From positions 15,390,683 through 15,454,682 of the forward strand of contig JASXTE010000002.1 of NCBI GenBank assembly GCA_030280995.1: DNA of 64,000 nt, written 5' to 3'. The notes below the pieces were generated by a model. The model saw only the letters and a program-made list of their open reading frames with translations, ran no database searches and was not told where the DNA came from. Positions 1-9,488 of the stretch are shown here, one piece after another. The position numbers and the translations under genes were made by a program. Origin of the DNA: Hemileia vastatrix. Taxonomy: Eukaryota; Basidiomycota; Pucciniomycetes; Pucciniales; Zaghouaniaceae. Position 1 is the first letter of the stretch. Each line of letters begins with the position of its first letter.

Positions 1-1036
1 CTTTGGGGAGACTTATAGGAGAGTGGCTGATAGATTTTGGTGGCCATGTATGAATTTGGCTGTTCAGGGTTGGATTCAATCTTGTGAAGAATGTCAAATA
101 AGAAGTCACTTGAAACCTAAAGAGGTTGTCCATGCTACTGGTGAATCAACTGTGTTTGGAAGAGTCAGTTTGGATGCTTTCCATATTAAGGAGGGCAGGT
201 ATAAATACTTTTATTTTCAGGAATGAATTTTCTGGTTGAGTTGAGGCAGTTCCTATGGTTAATTTGCCTGACAAAAATGTGGCAGAACTTTTGAAGAAAG
301 AATGGGTGTTTAGGTATGGGTTGATGAAGTTGGTGACTGTTGATTGTGGGCCAAAGTTTGGAGCTGAATTTAAAGAAGATGTGGCACCTACTGGTTCTAA
401 AGTCAGAGTGGCTACACCTTATTATCCTGAAGCTGAAGGAATGGTTGAAAGAGACCATAAAGTTATCAAGAATGCTTTGGTGAAGATGTGTAGAGATAGT
501 GCAAAAAGTGGAGGCATTATTTACATTTGGTGTTATTTACTGATAGGGTCACTGTGATAAAGAAAACTGGCTATTTCCCTTATGAACTAATTTTTGGGCA
601 GAAAGCTGTTCTACCAGTGGATTTGGAAGCTGTCTATTATCTTTGAATTGATTGGGATTATGTTTGCTCAACAGAACATTTTCTCTGTGCCAGGATACAA
701 CAATTGGAATGTAGAGAAGAATGTCAAGAGAGGGTATACTCTAGAATGATGAAGATAAGAAATAAATCAGTCAGATACTGGGAAAAGAAGTTTTCTCGTA
801 GACTCAGGAATCCCTTGAAGCCTGGTTGTTTGGTTTTGGTGTATAATAGAAGTTTTGAGAGTCAGTGGGGAGAAATTTTTGCTGACAGATGGAATGGGCC
901 TTACAGAGTCAGAACTCAGGTGTCTTGAGGCTCTTTTTTTTTGGAGGATTTAGATGGTGCAGTCTTAAAGAAGAGAGTGGCTGCTTATCAGGTGAAGAGA
1001 TTTTACTCAAGAGGTACTGGAATTGAAGAAGATTGA
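1..1036 (+). pseudogene. Degraded integrase end of E00 pol (Ty3/Gypsy)
   Basis: This is the C-terminal part of a Ty3/Gypsy integrase, entering from the left edge of the window. Three frames carry recognisable pieces: the Cys pair of the HHCC zinc domain (SCEECQ), the second catalytic Asp region (VDCGPKFG), the catalytic Glu region (EAEGMVER) and the C-terminal RWNGPY segment. They align in order with the intact integrase at about 51000-52087. Frame changes and stops lie between the pieces and the reading ends at a stop at 1034-1036, so the copy is dead. It is the oldest family member here and its 5' half lies outside the window. Confidence 0.9.
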
Positions 1037-1173
1037 CTCTGCAATGAGGATAAACTATGGACCATTCTTTAAATTTTAGATTTTGGTGATTCTGTGCATC
1101 TGTTTTGTTGGAAACTTTTTTTGTTAGAAGGTACCCATGGGTGGGGCTTCTAGATTTGATCTTGGCAAGTGTT

Positions 1174-1215
1174 GGGGTAACTGATGGGCTGGCAGCTCTG
1201 TAGAACAGTTACCCC
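1174..1215 (+). other. HP1 stem-loop, E00 copy a
   Basis: An inverted repeat, GGGGTAACTG at 1174-1183 and CAGTTACCCC at 1206-1215, makes a perfect 10-bp stem with a 22-nt loop containing GGGCTGGCAGCTCTG. The same element occurs downstream of pol in E0, E1 and E2, where one base pair has changed on both arms. Structural conservation suggests an RNA-level role that is unknown. Confidence 0.75.
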
Positions 1216-1433
1216 AGATTGTCTGTTTACAACCCCTTTTCTTAATTTAGTTGAGCCCTAGTATTGGTTTCTCTTCACAGGTTTTAGTCCTCTATGACTT
1301 TAAACTGGAAATTATTTTGGTCTTTAATTGCTGGACTCTTCACTTTTATTGGTTTTGGTTTATTGGGTTGGATGTTGCATTTTTGTTAGAAGGTACTCAG
1401 GGGGGGATTCTAGATTTTATTTTGGAAAGTGTG

Positions 1434-1475
1434 GGGGTAACTGATGAGCTGGCTGCTCTGTAGAACAGTTATCCC
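1434..1475 (+). other. HP1 stem-loop, E00 copy b
   Basis: A second HP1 copy has arms GGGGTAACTG (1434-1443) and CAGTTATCCC (1466-1475), with a single G-U pair replacing G-C and the same 22-nt loop. Flanking sequence is also shared with copy a, so the E00 3' region carries a local duplication of about 260 bp. Confidence 0.7.
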
Positions 1476-1589
1476 ATAATGTCTGTTTCATGTTTGTTGT
1501 TTGTCCTAGTTGAATCCTAGTTCTGGTTTTTGTTATTCAGGTTTTAAGTCCACTATGACTTTAAACTGGCTTCTTTGGTTTTGGTGGTG

Positions 1590-1644
1590 GATCACTGGTG
1601 GTCTCCCATCATTTTTACTTATTGGAGGGAGCCCATCAGTGATC
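1590..1644 (+). other. HP2 stem-loop, E00 copy
   Basis: GATCACTG at 1590-1597 pairs with CAGTGATC at 1637-1644 around a conserved interior containing ATCATTTTTA and TTGGAGGGAGCCCA. The same block sits at the same relative position in E0 (42461), E1 (33531) and E2 (52745). Confidence 0.65.
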
Positions 1645-1827
1645 ATTTCCTTGGAATGGACTTTCTATGGAGCTGGACGTTTTCTTTTCTTTAATTTTTT
1701 TGGTCTATGGTTGGATTATATAGAGGTTTTAGATTATTTTCTTTTTTCTCTTTCTTTCTTTTAATTTTTTATGGGGGTTATTAGGATATAAAGGCAGAAA
1801 AATCACAAATTATATTATATGGTATCA

Positions 1828-1897
1828 CCACATCAGGGTCACCTGGATGTGGGCAAGCATTGGTTGGGAAAGGCTCATCAATCGGCCAGGCAATGCT
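1828..1897 (+). other. Three-stem structured domain, E00 copy a
   Basis: P1 pairs CCACATC-AGG (1828-1837) with CCT-G-GATGTGG (1842-1852). P2 pairs AGCATTG (1856-1862) with CAATGCT (1891-1897). P3, inside P2, pairs GGC (1872-1874) with GCC (1885-1887) around TCATCAAT. The P1 inner pairs and the whole P2 differ from the other copies but stay complementary, which supports a folded RNA. Confidence 0.7.
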
Positions 1898-2028
1898 ATT
1901 TCTTTTTTATCTCTATCTCATTTTTTATTATTAAACAATTTTTATTTGTTTCATTTTTTCTTTATTGATATTATTTTTCTTAATTTAATTTTAATATCAA
2001 TTCATTTAAAAATTATTTAAAGTTGTAT

Positions 2029-2099
2029 CCACATCAAGGTGCACTTCGATGTGGCTTAGGTATCAGGGGATCAGCTCATCAATTGGCTGGGGGATACCT
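2029..2099 (+). other. Three-stem structured domain, E00 copy b
   Basis: P1 is CCACATCAAG (2029-2038) with CTT and GATGTGG (2044-2054). P2 is AGGTATC (2058-2064) with GATACCT (2093-2099). P3 is AGC (2073-2075) with GCT (2086-2088) around TCATCAATTG. P2 has almost no sequence in common with copy a, yet both form 7-bp stems. Confidence 0.7.
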
Positions 2100-2214
2100 T
2101 TAGTAACTATTATTTATCTCATTTTATTATTATTATTCATTTCATTTTAATTTCTCAGCTCATATTTTTTGGGAAATTTTGTTAATTATTTTCAAGTTTT
2201 TTTTAATATGTTAG

Positions 2215-2335
2215 TAGTTTAAATAAATATAAAAATAAAATAAAAATAAAAATAAAAATAAATAAAAAATGAAAATGAAAATAAACAAAAATTAAAATAA
2301 AATTAAAATAAAAAAATTTTTTTATATATATCTTT
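2215..2335. repeat. A-rich low-complexity tract of E00
   Basis: A run of AAATA/AAAATA-type units lies between the structured 3' domain and the end of antisense gene 1. Similar A-rich tracts occupy the same place in E0, E1 and E2 (about 42880, 33840 and 53070). Read on the minus strand they are T-rich stretches just beyond the antisense gene stop. Confidence 0.7.
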
Positions 2336-2368
2336 TAATTATTATTGTTCTCTCTATTTAGTGAATAT

Positions 2369-5135
2369 TTAATTTCTTTCTTTTGTTTTAATGTCTGGAA
2401 GAAGAAGCCTTTGGTGGTTGGTCTGGATTATGGTGGCGGTTTTGCTTTTTGTTAGAATTTGAGGAAGAGCTGTGTTCTTTGTGGTGTAGACAGCTGGAAA
2501 GAGTATATGGGTTGTAATGGTCAGGAACCAGATTAGAAGGTAATTATTGGGAAGAAATGAAAGAGTGGGGATAAAGTGTTGGAAGGTGTGCTTGATTATT
2601 CTAGACATCTTCCAGTGGTTATCAAGGAGCTTTTTCCTCAGATTCTTATTAAACTCATTCAATAGACTGTGAAGAGCAAAGGCCTTAAGCATGTTTGAAC
2701 ACATCACTCTTAGGTGTTGTTTCTTTTTGGCGTAATCCAGTGTTAATGTAGTTTCTAGAGGTTGGCCAATCCCAATTGAAGTTTCAGGAGGTGGGTTTCC
2801 AACTAAATGGAAGAATTGGATCAGTAATTGCTCTCTGTTAAAGAAATTGGATTTATTAATTTGGTACTTACAGATTTGGAGCTCATCAAATTTGTAAGTG
2901 GCTGGGATATAGGCTGTTGAAGAGTTCTGAATGCATGTTGTAGGAGGATCAACCAGATGGAGGTATGAATTCTCATGATCATTTTCTAAACGGTGTTGGG
3001 AAGATGGACTAGAAGAAGGACGTTCCTGTGGTCTGGTTGAAGCAGCAGAGATGCTGTTGTTGTTGTTAATATTATTGCTTGGCCCAGTTGGATTGGACAG
3101 TGGTGGTGGAGTACCAGGGTTGTTGTAGGATGGACCAGGAGAAAGTCACCTGGAAGCTGATTGGGATCTTCTGGATGAAGATCTGGAAGAAATGGAACTT
3201 GCAGAGGTGTAGTTAACTGTTCTTGATTGAGGGAGAATTTTTTTGGGAGCAGTTTTGGGTGCTCTTGTGCCTTCTCAAGGTCCTTTTACAGGTCTTCTAA
3301 AAGTTTTAAAGTTTTTGGTAATTTTTGATGAAGAAGTTGTTGTGCACATTTCTCTTGGAGCACTAGGAGGTTGTTGCGTTGTAGAGAGTTCTAAAGTACT
3401 AAGCAGTAGACACAATGCAAGATGGGTTGGTTCTTCTTTTCAATTTCTAAAAAGAAGCACCTGCCACTCTTATTTTTAAAGACAGCTCAATAATGTGTAA
3501 CACTAATGTTTGATTAGAAAGCTAATAAGTTGAGAGATGAGTTTAAAAGATAAAGAAAAAAAATAAGTATTACTATCTGGATATTTCTATTCTTAACAAG
3601 CGCTAATATCCACAGATACTCCCTCTTGAAGTGCTCTCTTTGAATATGCCTTATTATAGCAATAAAATAACTCTAGTAATAGTCAATCCTACTGAATCTA
3701 TATATTCTCTCAAACAAGTAATCTCCAAGAAACCTAATGTCTTGTACTTGATTCTACGACTTTTAACTACTTGTATGTTAAAAATCCAACTAAATTTTTC
3801 AACACTTATATTTTTTTTCTATCTTGCGCGCCTTCCTCTCCCATTACACCAGATCAGATTCTCCTTTTATATTTTTCCAGTGCTCAAGACCCAGTTCCCT
3901 AGTGGATCTCCAGTGCTGACTTTAGCACCATATTAGTAAAAAAATAACTGATCTATTGGTAAACTACACACACCACTTTTAACAAATACAGTTCCTAAAA
4001 CATACCCTATGCTTACTAACACTAATATTAACTTGTTTTACTCATACTTGACATATGCGCTCCTGACTGTACCTTTGTTTTGTTTCAGCGCTACTTCCAA
4101 GTTTGACTCCTTCTAACGCTGATCCTAGTTTCCTTGACTCTTGGGTAGTTTTGTGATTGAGTCCCCACTCTCCTTACTTAATTACTAAGTCCATAGTTCT
4201 GAAAACTCACTTAACTAGTTAGCCTCTTACATTACCTGTTTCAATAAGTTACCACACTAGCCGCAGTGCAGTTTACTATGCACTTGAGTCCTTCCTTGAG
4301 CCATAATTCCTTCCTTATTGCATAAAACAAAATTATTGGTAAATCCAAATCCATATTTTTCAGCGCTTGCAGTCCTAAATTGATCACACGCAATTCCCCA
4401 TTGTGCGGAACATCTTGCTGCGAGATCCAAGCACACAGACCCTGAATCCTCTTTCGCACTTCTATTTCCCTTTGTTCTTTGAAACATGCAAATACATATT
4501 ATATTTTAGCACTACCTACTGTGCTATGAATCCCCTTTGTTCTTCTTGGACTACACAAACTGATTGGTCCAAAATCAAGCTACCTGTGAGGCGCATACCA
4601 CAGCGTGGAGTTGTGGTTGTTTACTGGTGGATTTTGGCTGTTTTCTGGTTAAATTTGGATGTTTTGAGCCTGATTTCTGCTTCCTAGAAAGGCGGGAGGG
4701 CCACCTGGATGCGGTCTAGTAGCCTGGGGGCTGATTTTGAAGCTGTTTTAGCCAGATTTTCTGAGATAAAGGCTGTTTCTTGGGATGATAGAGCAGGTCT
4801 TTTGCAGAGAGTTCTGGGTACAGAGCGGCATGATATTCTGGATGGAGCTGAAGGTAGAGAAGAGGAAGCTGGACCTAGTTCTGGGGATCTGGTAGAAGTT
4901 CTAGAGGTGTATTTGTGTGAAGGTGAACGTAGTGGTATAGGATGATTGGGGTCTCTGTCACACTTTTATTTTTGGAGTTGCAAGAATCACATTCCCTTTT
5001 GTAGAGTTTGGCTTCAGGAGTTGGAAGAGTGAATGTGCAAGGTCTGCAAATGTTAATACACTGTTTGAAAGCATAGTCCTTGGGAGCAGTGAAACAAGGA
5101 AAGTCTGATGGGTCAAAATCTGGGGATCTGGCCAT
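2369..5135 (-). pseudogene. Antisense gene 1 of E00 (Zn-cluster-like), interrupted
   Basis: The N-terminal part starts at a Met at 5135 and has a Cys-rich stretch ending CDSCNSKNKS, where the last Cys of the expected C-X2-C-X6-C half is replaced by Val. The frame stops at 4875, but a shifted frame over 4690-4910 continues as a Ser/Pro-rich region like that of E1 gene 1. The sequence is then broken by a foreign segment (about 3480-4690). It resumes at about 3400 with a basic patch and a Ser/Pro/Asn-rich stretch, then runs open except for one TGA near 3147 to the stop at 2369. The C-terminal part resembles the conserved C-terminal domain of E1 gene 1 only weakly. Order and strand match E1 and E0, so I read this as one broken gene. 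Confidence 0.55.
3480..4690. mobile_element. Unidentified insertion in E00 antisense gene 1
   Basis: This segment of about 1.2 kb is unlike its surroundings and separates two parts of the antisense gene. No ORF in it looks real. On the minus strand, sequence at 3911-3933 (ATGGTGCTAAAGTCAGCAC) resembles a tRNA primer site, which would make roughly 3935-4556 a minus-strand LTR. The boundaries are approximate and no duplication was confirmed. A truncated LTR element is the best guess. Confidence 0.35.
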
Positions 5136-5204
5136 TATCTGTGATTGTACAACAATGAAGAGAAAAGAGATAAAAGAAAATTTTTTATCAGTGATGTCAC
5201 TACG

Positions 5205-5451
5205 CAATATAGGGGGTGGACTTGCTAGCAAGTCCTCAACCTGAACTCAGATGGAACTCAGATGGAACTCAGACTGAACTCATACTGAACCCATACTGAA
5301 CTCTACTTGAACACCCACCTAAAACTGTTCTTCTCAGTGGTGTTCATTCCTGATTGTATGGCTCCTTTATCAATAGCTCAATGTGTGTTCAATCTATGGT
5401 GAGTTTGGGTCCAAGGTTGCGGACTTGCTAGCAAGTCCGCCCCCCATATTG
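5205..5451. mobile_element. Small inverted-repeat element (MITE/foldback-like)
   Basis: The two ends, 5205-5242 and 5414-5451, are 38-nt inverted repeats that differ at only a few positions. Each contains the palindrome GGACTTGCTAGCAAGTCC (5218-5235; extended by GC on both sides at 5419-5440). Weaker similarity extends about 7 nt further outward on both sides. There is no coding capacity. It lies about 70 bp upstream of the start of antisense gene 1. No convincing target duplication was seen. A non-autonomous DNA transposon is the likeliest identity. Confidence 0.65.
5241..5312. repeat. Short tandem repeat inside the inverted-repeat element
   Basis: About six imperfect units of the form ACTCAGATGGA / ACTCATACTGA follow one another just inside the left terminal repeat. 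Unit length varies between about 11 and 13 bp. Confidence 0.6.
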
Positions 5452-5553
5452 TGTGGTGTGTGTAGATGATGAAGAGAGAGTGGAAGTTCAGTAGGGGGGT
5501 TGCAGAGTATTGTGCATGGAATTGGCTCTGTCTGTTTTATGCATAGTGTGAAA

Positions 5554-5987
5554 AGTCTGTCAAGACTTTAAACTGAACACTGTGGTCAGTCCATCAAGAC
5601 TTTAAACTGAAAAATGGTATAGTCCCCCAAGACTATAAGCTGAGGATGGCTTGATGGTTGATTCCTTAAGGACCATAAACTGATAATGTGGTGATGGTGT
5701 GATTCTGGAAGAGGGCATCCAAAGGGGGAGTCTCTGAATTTATTTAAGGCAGGTGTTGGGGTAACTGGTGAGTTGGCTGCTTTGTAAAACAATTACCCCA
5801 GAATGCTAGTTTATTTTTTTTTGGTATTTAATGGTTTGATCTCTGGTTCTGTCTTTATGATTCAGGTTTTGAGTCCCCCAAGACTATAAACTGAGGGTTT
5901 TTGAGTCCCCCAAGACTATAAAATGAGGGTTGTTAGTCCCCCAAGACTTAAAACTGAGGATGAGTCTCCCAAGACTTTAAACTGAGG
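5554..5987 (+). repeat. Hairpin array of E00 (about nine units)
   Basis: Nine copies of the stem-loop-TAAACTG unit lie at irregular spacing: about 5554, 5587, 5620, 5660, 5871, 5903, 5934 and 5962, plus weaker ones. The copy at 5620 has the fully paired stem TAGTC/GACTA with loop CCCCAA. Many tails read TAAACTGAGG. The array sits between antisense genes 1 and 2, as in E0, E1 and E2. Confidence 0.8.
5758..5799 (+). other. HP1-like stem-loop within the E00 hairpin array
   Basis: GGGGTAACTG (5758-5767) faces CAATTACCCC (5790-5799) across a 22-nt loop. One pair is C-A on the plus-strand RNA but would be a G-U wobble on the minus-strand RNA. It is a third E00 copy, in an unexpected position inside the array. 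Confidence 0.6.
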
Positions 5988-6035
5988 AGATTTCTTTATT
6001 TTATTTCTAAGTCAAGAATATCAGACAAGAATCAA

Positions 6036-6660
6036 TTACAGAAGAGAATCAAGAGATGAAACAAAGTGTTCAGTATTAGTCTTGAACTGGTGGATGAGGT
6101 ATCTTCTTTTTTCAATTTCCTGTGGATCTTTGGCAGGAGTGGATTGGAAGTAGTTTAGAATGAGACGTTTTTGTTGAGAAGAGTGTTGTTGGTATTTGTC
6201 CTTTATGGTGTGAAATTGATTGGGTGGTGTTATTTCAATAGTTCCCACATTTTCATCATCACTGTCTGGATGAGAATAAAGTCAAAATACATCAGCTTAA
6301 ATTTCAGTATGGAGAAGCATTGGTTTTACCATCAGAATGACCAGGTATGGTGGAGCTAGTGTTTGTGGTGGTTTTGGCACTTTTTTTGGAAGGGTGTAGC
6401 TTGTTGATTAATTTGGGTATCAAGATGGAAGGCCTAGATCATTTAGTTTTTCTGGAAGATGGACCAGGTTGAGGGGGTGGTGAATCTGTTGCAGATGATA
6501 ATGGACCAGGTCTGGAGCATGATTTCTTTCTGGAATAGCAGGAGTCACAAGCAGTTCTGTATGGATGGATTGGTGGTGTTATGGTAAAGATGAGGTTATG
6601 GTCAATACAGTATTCACAGGGACCCATTTCAGAGATGGATTTGGAAAAATGTGTGAGCAT
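6036..6660 (-). pseudogene. Antisense gene 2 of E00 (Zn2Cys6-like, two exons)
   Basis: Exon 1 (6660-6330) and exon 2 (6265-6036) flank a 64-nt intron with a GTAAAA donor, a GCTGATG branch-like sequence and a CAG acceptor. The spliced length is a multiple of three and the phase matches the E0 and E2 copies. The Zn cluster reads C-EY-C, then Phe where the third Cys should be, then ACDSC and a final C after six residues. One in-frame TGA lies at 6439-6441. The C-terminal part matches the LDFT...LSYFQ...RR domain of the family. The gene lies just upstream of the PPT, opposite to pol. It is a decayed copy. Confidence 0.7.
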
Positions 6661-6698
6661 GGTGGTTTTGGTGAAGGAGAATTCAGAAATTCTCAATT

Positions 6699-6708
6699 GG
6701 AGGGAGAA
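6699..6708 (+). other. Polypurine tract of E00
   Basis: GGAGGGAGAA lies directly before the LTR start TGTGGTCTTCC. This is the usual site for plus-strand DNA priming in LTR retrotransposons. E0, E1 and E2 have GGAGGGAGGA at the same place. Confidence 0.85.
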
Positions 6709-7379
6709 TGTGGTCTTCCAACATTTGCAGAGGCCTTTTTTGGGCTGTTTGGCGCTGTTTTGGTATGTCTTAATTGACATTGGTTGAATAAATGGGTGTT
6801 TTTCTGGTTTTATTCAGTGAATATTGGGACTATGAGTATTTGGGTACTATCATTGGATATCCCCTGTTCTTCTCTATATTTTATTTCTTGATGACATTTT
6901 TCATATTCTAAGTTTTAAGGGGTCATTTGCTCACTTTTCATTTCTAAAAGATAGCTGTTTAATTTTGCTTTTCATATTTTACGGGCTAACCTTAAGTCTT
7001 AGGGTTAATTTATTAGTACCATTAAGTAGAGCTAATTTGGCTCTATATTTTGTTTCTAAATTTTTTATAGCTTAATTTTTTGTTTTAAGGGTTTTAGTAG
7101 TTGTGGTGTATTTTTCTTAGTATTTTGGGCTTTGTTGGAGGTTTTTGGTGGTTTTCTGGCTTCATGGAGGTCTGGCCGCTTCTAGGCGGGCCTTCCACAT
7201 CAAGCAGCCTGCCCGTCTTGGTTATAGAAGGCTGGGGAGAGCTTCTAGAGGTTTTTATTCGATTTTCCTTCCAAAAGCGCCAAATTCGTTGCTGTGAATG
7301 GATTTTTTAGATGGTGGTCTGTGTGTTCATACTGAATAAGACAGTTTGGGGCAACTTTAATTATCATAAAACCATCCGG
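6709..7379 (+). repeat. E00 3' LTR (LTR-C), left part
   Basis: This LTR starts TGTGGTCTTCC after the PPT and is cut at 7379 by the insertion of E0. It continues at 59270-59701. A second LTR-C copy (7923-8690 plus 21140-21467) confirms the join, because there the sequence runs from CCATCCAG to AGGTGATATC without a break. Confidence 0.85.
7376..7379. other. Left target duplication of E0 (CCGG)
   Basis: CCGG precedes the E0 LTR start (7380) and CCGG follows its 3' LTR end (59270-59273). A perfect 4-bp duplication this far apart is strong support that 7380-59269 is a single insertion. Confidence 0.8.
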
Positions 7380-7922
7380 TGTGGCATTCCAAATCTTATT
7401 ACGGCTCTAAAAGTCTATTTAGAATATTTTTTGGGAATAGGATGGTGATTGGAGAAGTTAGATTAGTTTAAAATATTTTATTATTAAATGAAAAATGAAG
7501 TTGAAAAAGTCAAGATATGAATGTTTGGTCAGATTTACTAATTTCATGGGTCATATAATTTTTACAGCTGCAAAATTATATTTAATGAAAGTCAAGAAGC
7601 TCAAAAACCTTTGGAAGTTTTTCCTGAATTTTTATTATTTTTACTATATTTTTAATTAATTTTTAAAGATTTATTAAATTATTTATGTTTTCCAAAAATT
7701 ACTTAACTTTGATAATTTTTTACAAGGTGAAAAGAGCTGCGCAAACTACAAAAAAAAGTTAGGAATGTTAAGGAGAATAGATCTAACATATGTGATGTAT
7801 CTAGATTTTTTATTATAGATTTAAGGTTCTAATTGAGTCCGGAGGTCCGGACAAGCTTCGTACAACCTCCGGACAAACTCCAGATGAGCTCTGGCTGCTT
7901 TCCAGAGGGAAAAAGGGCACAT
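7380..7922 (+). repeat. E0 5' LTR (LTR-B), left part
   Basis: The sequence begins TGTGGCATTCCAAATC and matches the intact E0 3' LTR at 58223-59269. It is interrupted after 7922 by a solo LTR-C and resumes at 21468-22008. It contains the CCGGA-rich segment (about 7838-7890) typical of these LTRs. Confidence 0.85.
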
Positions 7923-8690
7923 TGTGGTCTTCCAACATTGGCAGGGGCCTTTGTTGTGTTTTTTGGCGCTGTTTGTGCATATCTTAATTGGAATCTGTTG
8001 AAGAATGGGGTGTTTTTCTGGTTTTATTCTGTGAATATTGGGACTGCAGGTATGTGGGTACTATCATTGGATAGCCCCGGTTTTTCTCTATATTTCATGT
8101 CCTGATAGTATTTTTCATATTCTAAGTTGTAAGGGGTTATTCACTCATTTTTCAGTTACAAAAGATAGCTGTTTGAATTTGTTTTTTGTGTTTTACGGGC
8201 TAACCTTAAGTCTTAGGGTTAAGTGCTTAGTACCATATTATAGGGCTAATTTAGCTCTATATTTCATGTCACAATGTTGTTATAGCGTAATTTTGTGTTT
8301 TAAGGGTTTTAGTAGTTGTAGTGAATTTTTCTAAGTAGATTAGGTGTTTTTATTGGTTTTCTGGCTTCAGGGAGGCTGGGCCCCTTCAGGCAGCACCTCC
8401 GATGTCGGGCAGCCCGCCCGCCTCTGTTTTAGAAGGTTGGGGAGCGCTTCTGGAGGGTTTTTATTCAATCTGGCTGGTACAGGTGCCAAATTTGTTGGTG
8501 TGCATGGGCTCTTAGATAGTGGTCTGTGTGTACATACTGAATAAGACAGTTTGGGGAAACTTTAATTATCATACAACCATCCAGAGGTGATATCCTTGTT
8601 CCTCACTCAGTTTTCACTGTTTTTGGCCACAATTGGCTGTGTTTTTTGCAAGGTTAGTTCTTCATTTAACTCAACTTTGGCAACAGGTTT
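7923..8690 (+). repeat. Solo LTR-C in the E0 LTR, left part
   Basis: This second LTR-C copy, similar to 6709-7379, is inserted in the E0 5' LTR. It begins at TGTGGTCTTCC and, after the E3 insertion, ends at GTCTACA (21461-21467). Flanks are ACAT (7919-7922) and ATGT (21468-21471), best explained as CpG decay of one ACGT duplication. No internal region is present, so it is a solo LTR. Small ORFs here are chance. Confidence 0.8.
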
Positions 8691-9488
8691 TGTCAGCCAG
8701 GCTACTAGACTTACCCGGTAAAATAATTAAATATTTTACTGAGTTGAAGCCACGCCTTTCTTCTTAATAATAATTATTTATTTATTCACTTAAGTAGTAC
8801 TTACAATTAACTAAAGTTAAGTACAATAAGTAGTATAAATAAATAATATAAATAAAATGTCCCTTACAATTTTACTCCCTAACACCTTGCTCAAAAGTAT
8901 ATGTCAAAGGAAGTAAAATTAATAATAAATTTATAATATAAAAACTTTAAAACAATTATATTACCTCAGTGAGAGATCTGTAATCCCGTGAAAGTAATGT
9001 AATTAATTATTTATTGTGTAATAATTGTGACAGTCCAAGGAATTCAAACTTTGTTGCTAATAAATTTGATGCCCTTGTTGACGTACAAATTTATTACTTT
9101 CTTATGTCACTTATGTACTCCTTTTACTTGTCATTCTTTTCTCTCACACTCACAGTAGACGGTGTAAATTCCTTACATTTTATTTCCTCATATTTTGCCT
9201 ATAAAAGGCCTCTGATTTTGAGCTTTTCAAACCATTCTTTTATCACCTTACTTTATTATTACTATTTACAACACCATACTTATTTTTATATTTTATCAAA
9301 TTAGTAGTTACAAGAGCGTAATTTTAATCAATAAATTATATTAATATTTAAAAATCTACCTCTTATATTTGAGTAATAAATCATTTAGATTAAGAAATAC
9401 GTACCAATTTTTGAAAGTTCATTTAAATCCTTAAAATCCTTGTAGAAACTTCATACCAAATCTTCTAGACCAAAAGCGTACCTTGACA
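8691..9488 (+). repeat. E3 5' LTR
   Basis: This 798-bp LTR runs from TGTCAG to CCTTGACA with short inverted ends TGTCA/TGACA. The 3' copy (20342-21139) has the same length with few differences. GGTTT flanks the element on both sides (8686-8690 and 21140-21144), a perfect 5-bp duplication. A TATA-box-like CTATAAAAGG lies at 9199-9208. The ORF near 9014 recurs in the other LTR and is chance. Confidence 0.95.

Larger units (their letters stand above)
1037..1569 (+). repeat. E00 post-pol hairpin units (three copies)
   Basis: Three copies of the stem-loop-TAAACTGG unit lie at 1037-1060, 1286-1308 and 1546-1569. The first is the counterpart of the unit that overlaps the pol stop codon in E1 and E2. 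The others have AGTC/GACT stems with loops CTCTAT and CACTAT. They are interleaved with the two GGGGTAACTG hairpins described separately. Confidence 0.8.

Noticed and set aside
3459..4705. CACCTG at both edges as a target duplication for the 3480-4690 insertion
   Set aside because: The implied element ends have no LTR or inverted-repeat form; six matching bases alone could be chance.
4709..4945. Plus-strand 78-codon ORF
   Set aside because: It is the mirror of a low-complexity part of antisense gene 1, which has better family support on the minus strand.
9014..9304. ORF of 96 codons (also near 20665)
   Set aside because: It lies wholly inside the E3 LTRs, differs in length between copies and has no recognisable domain.
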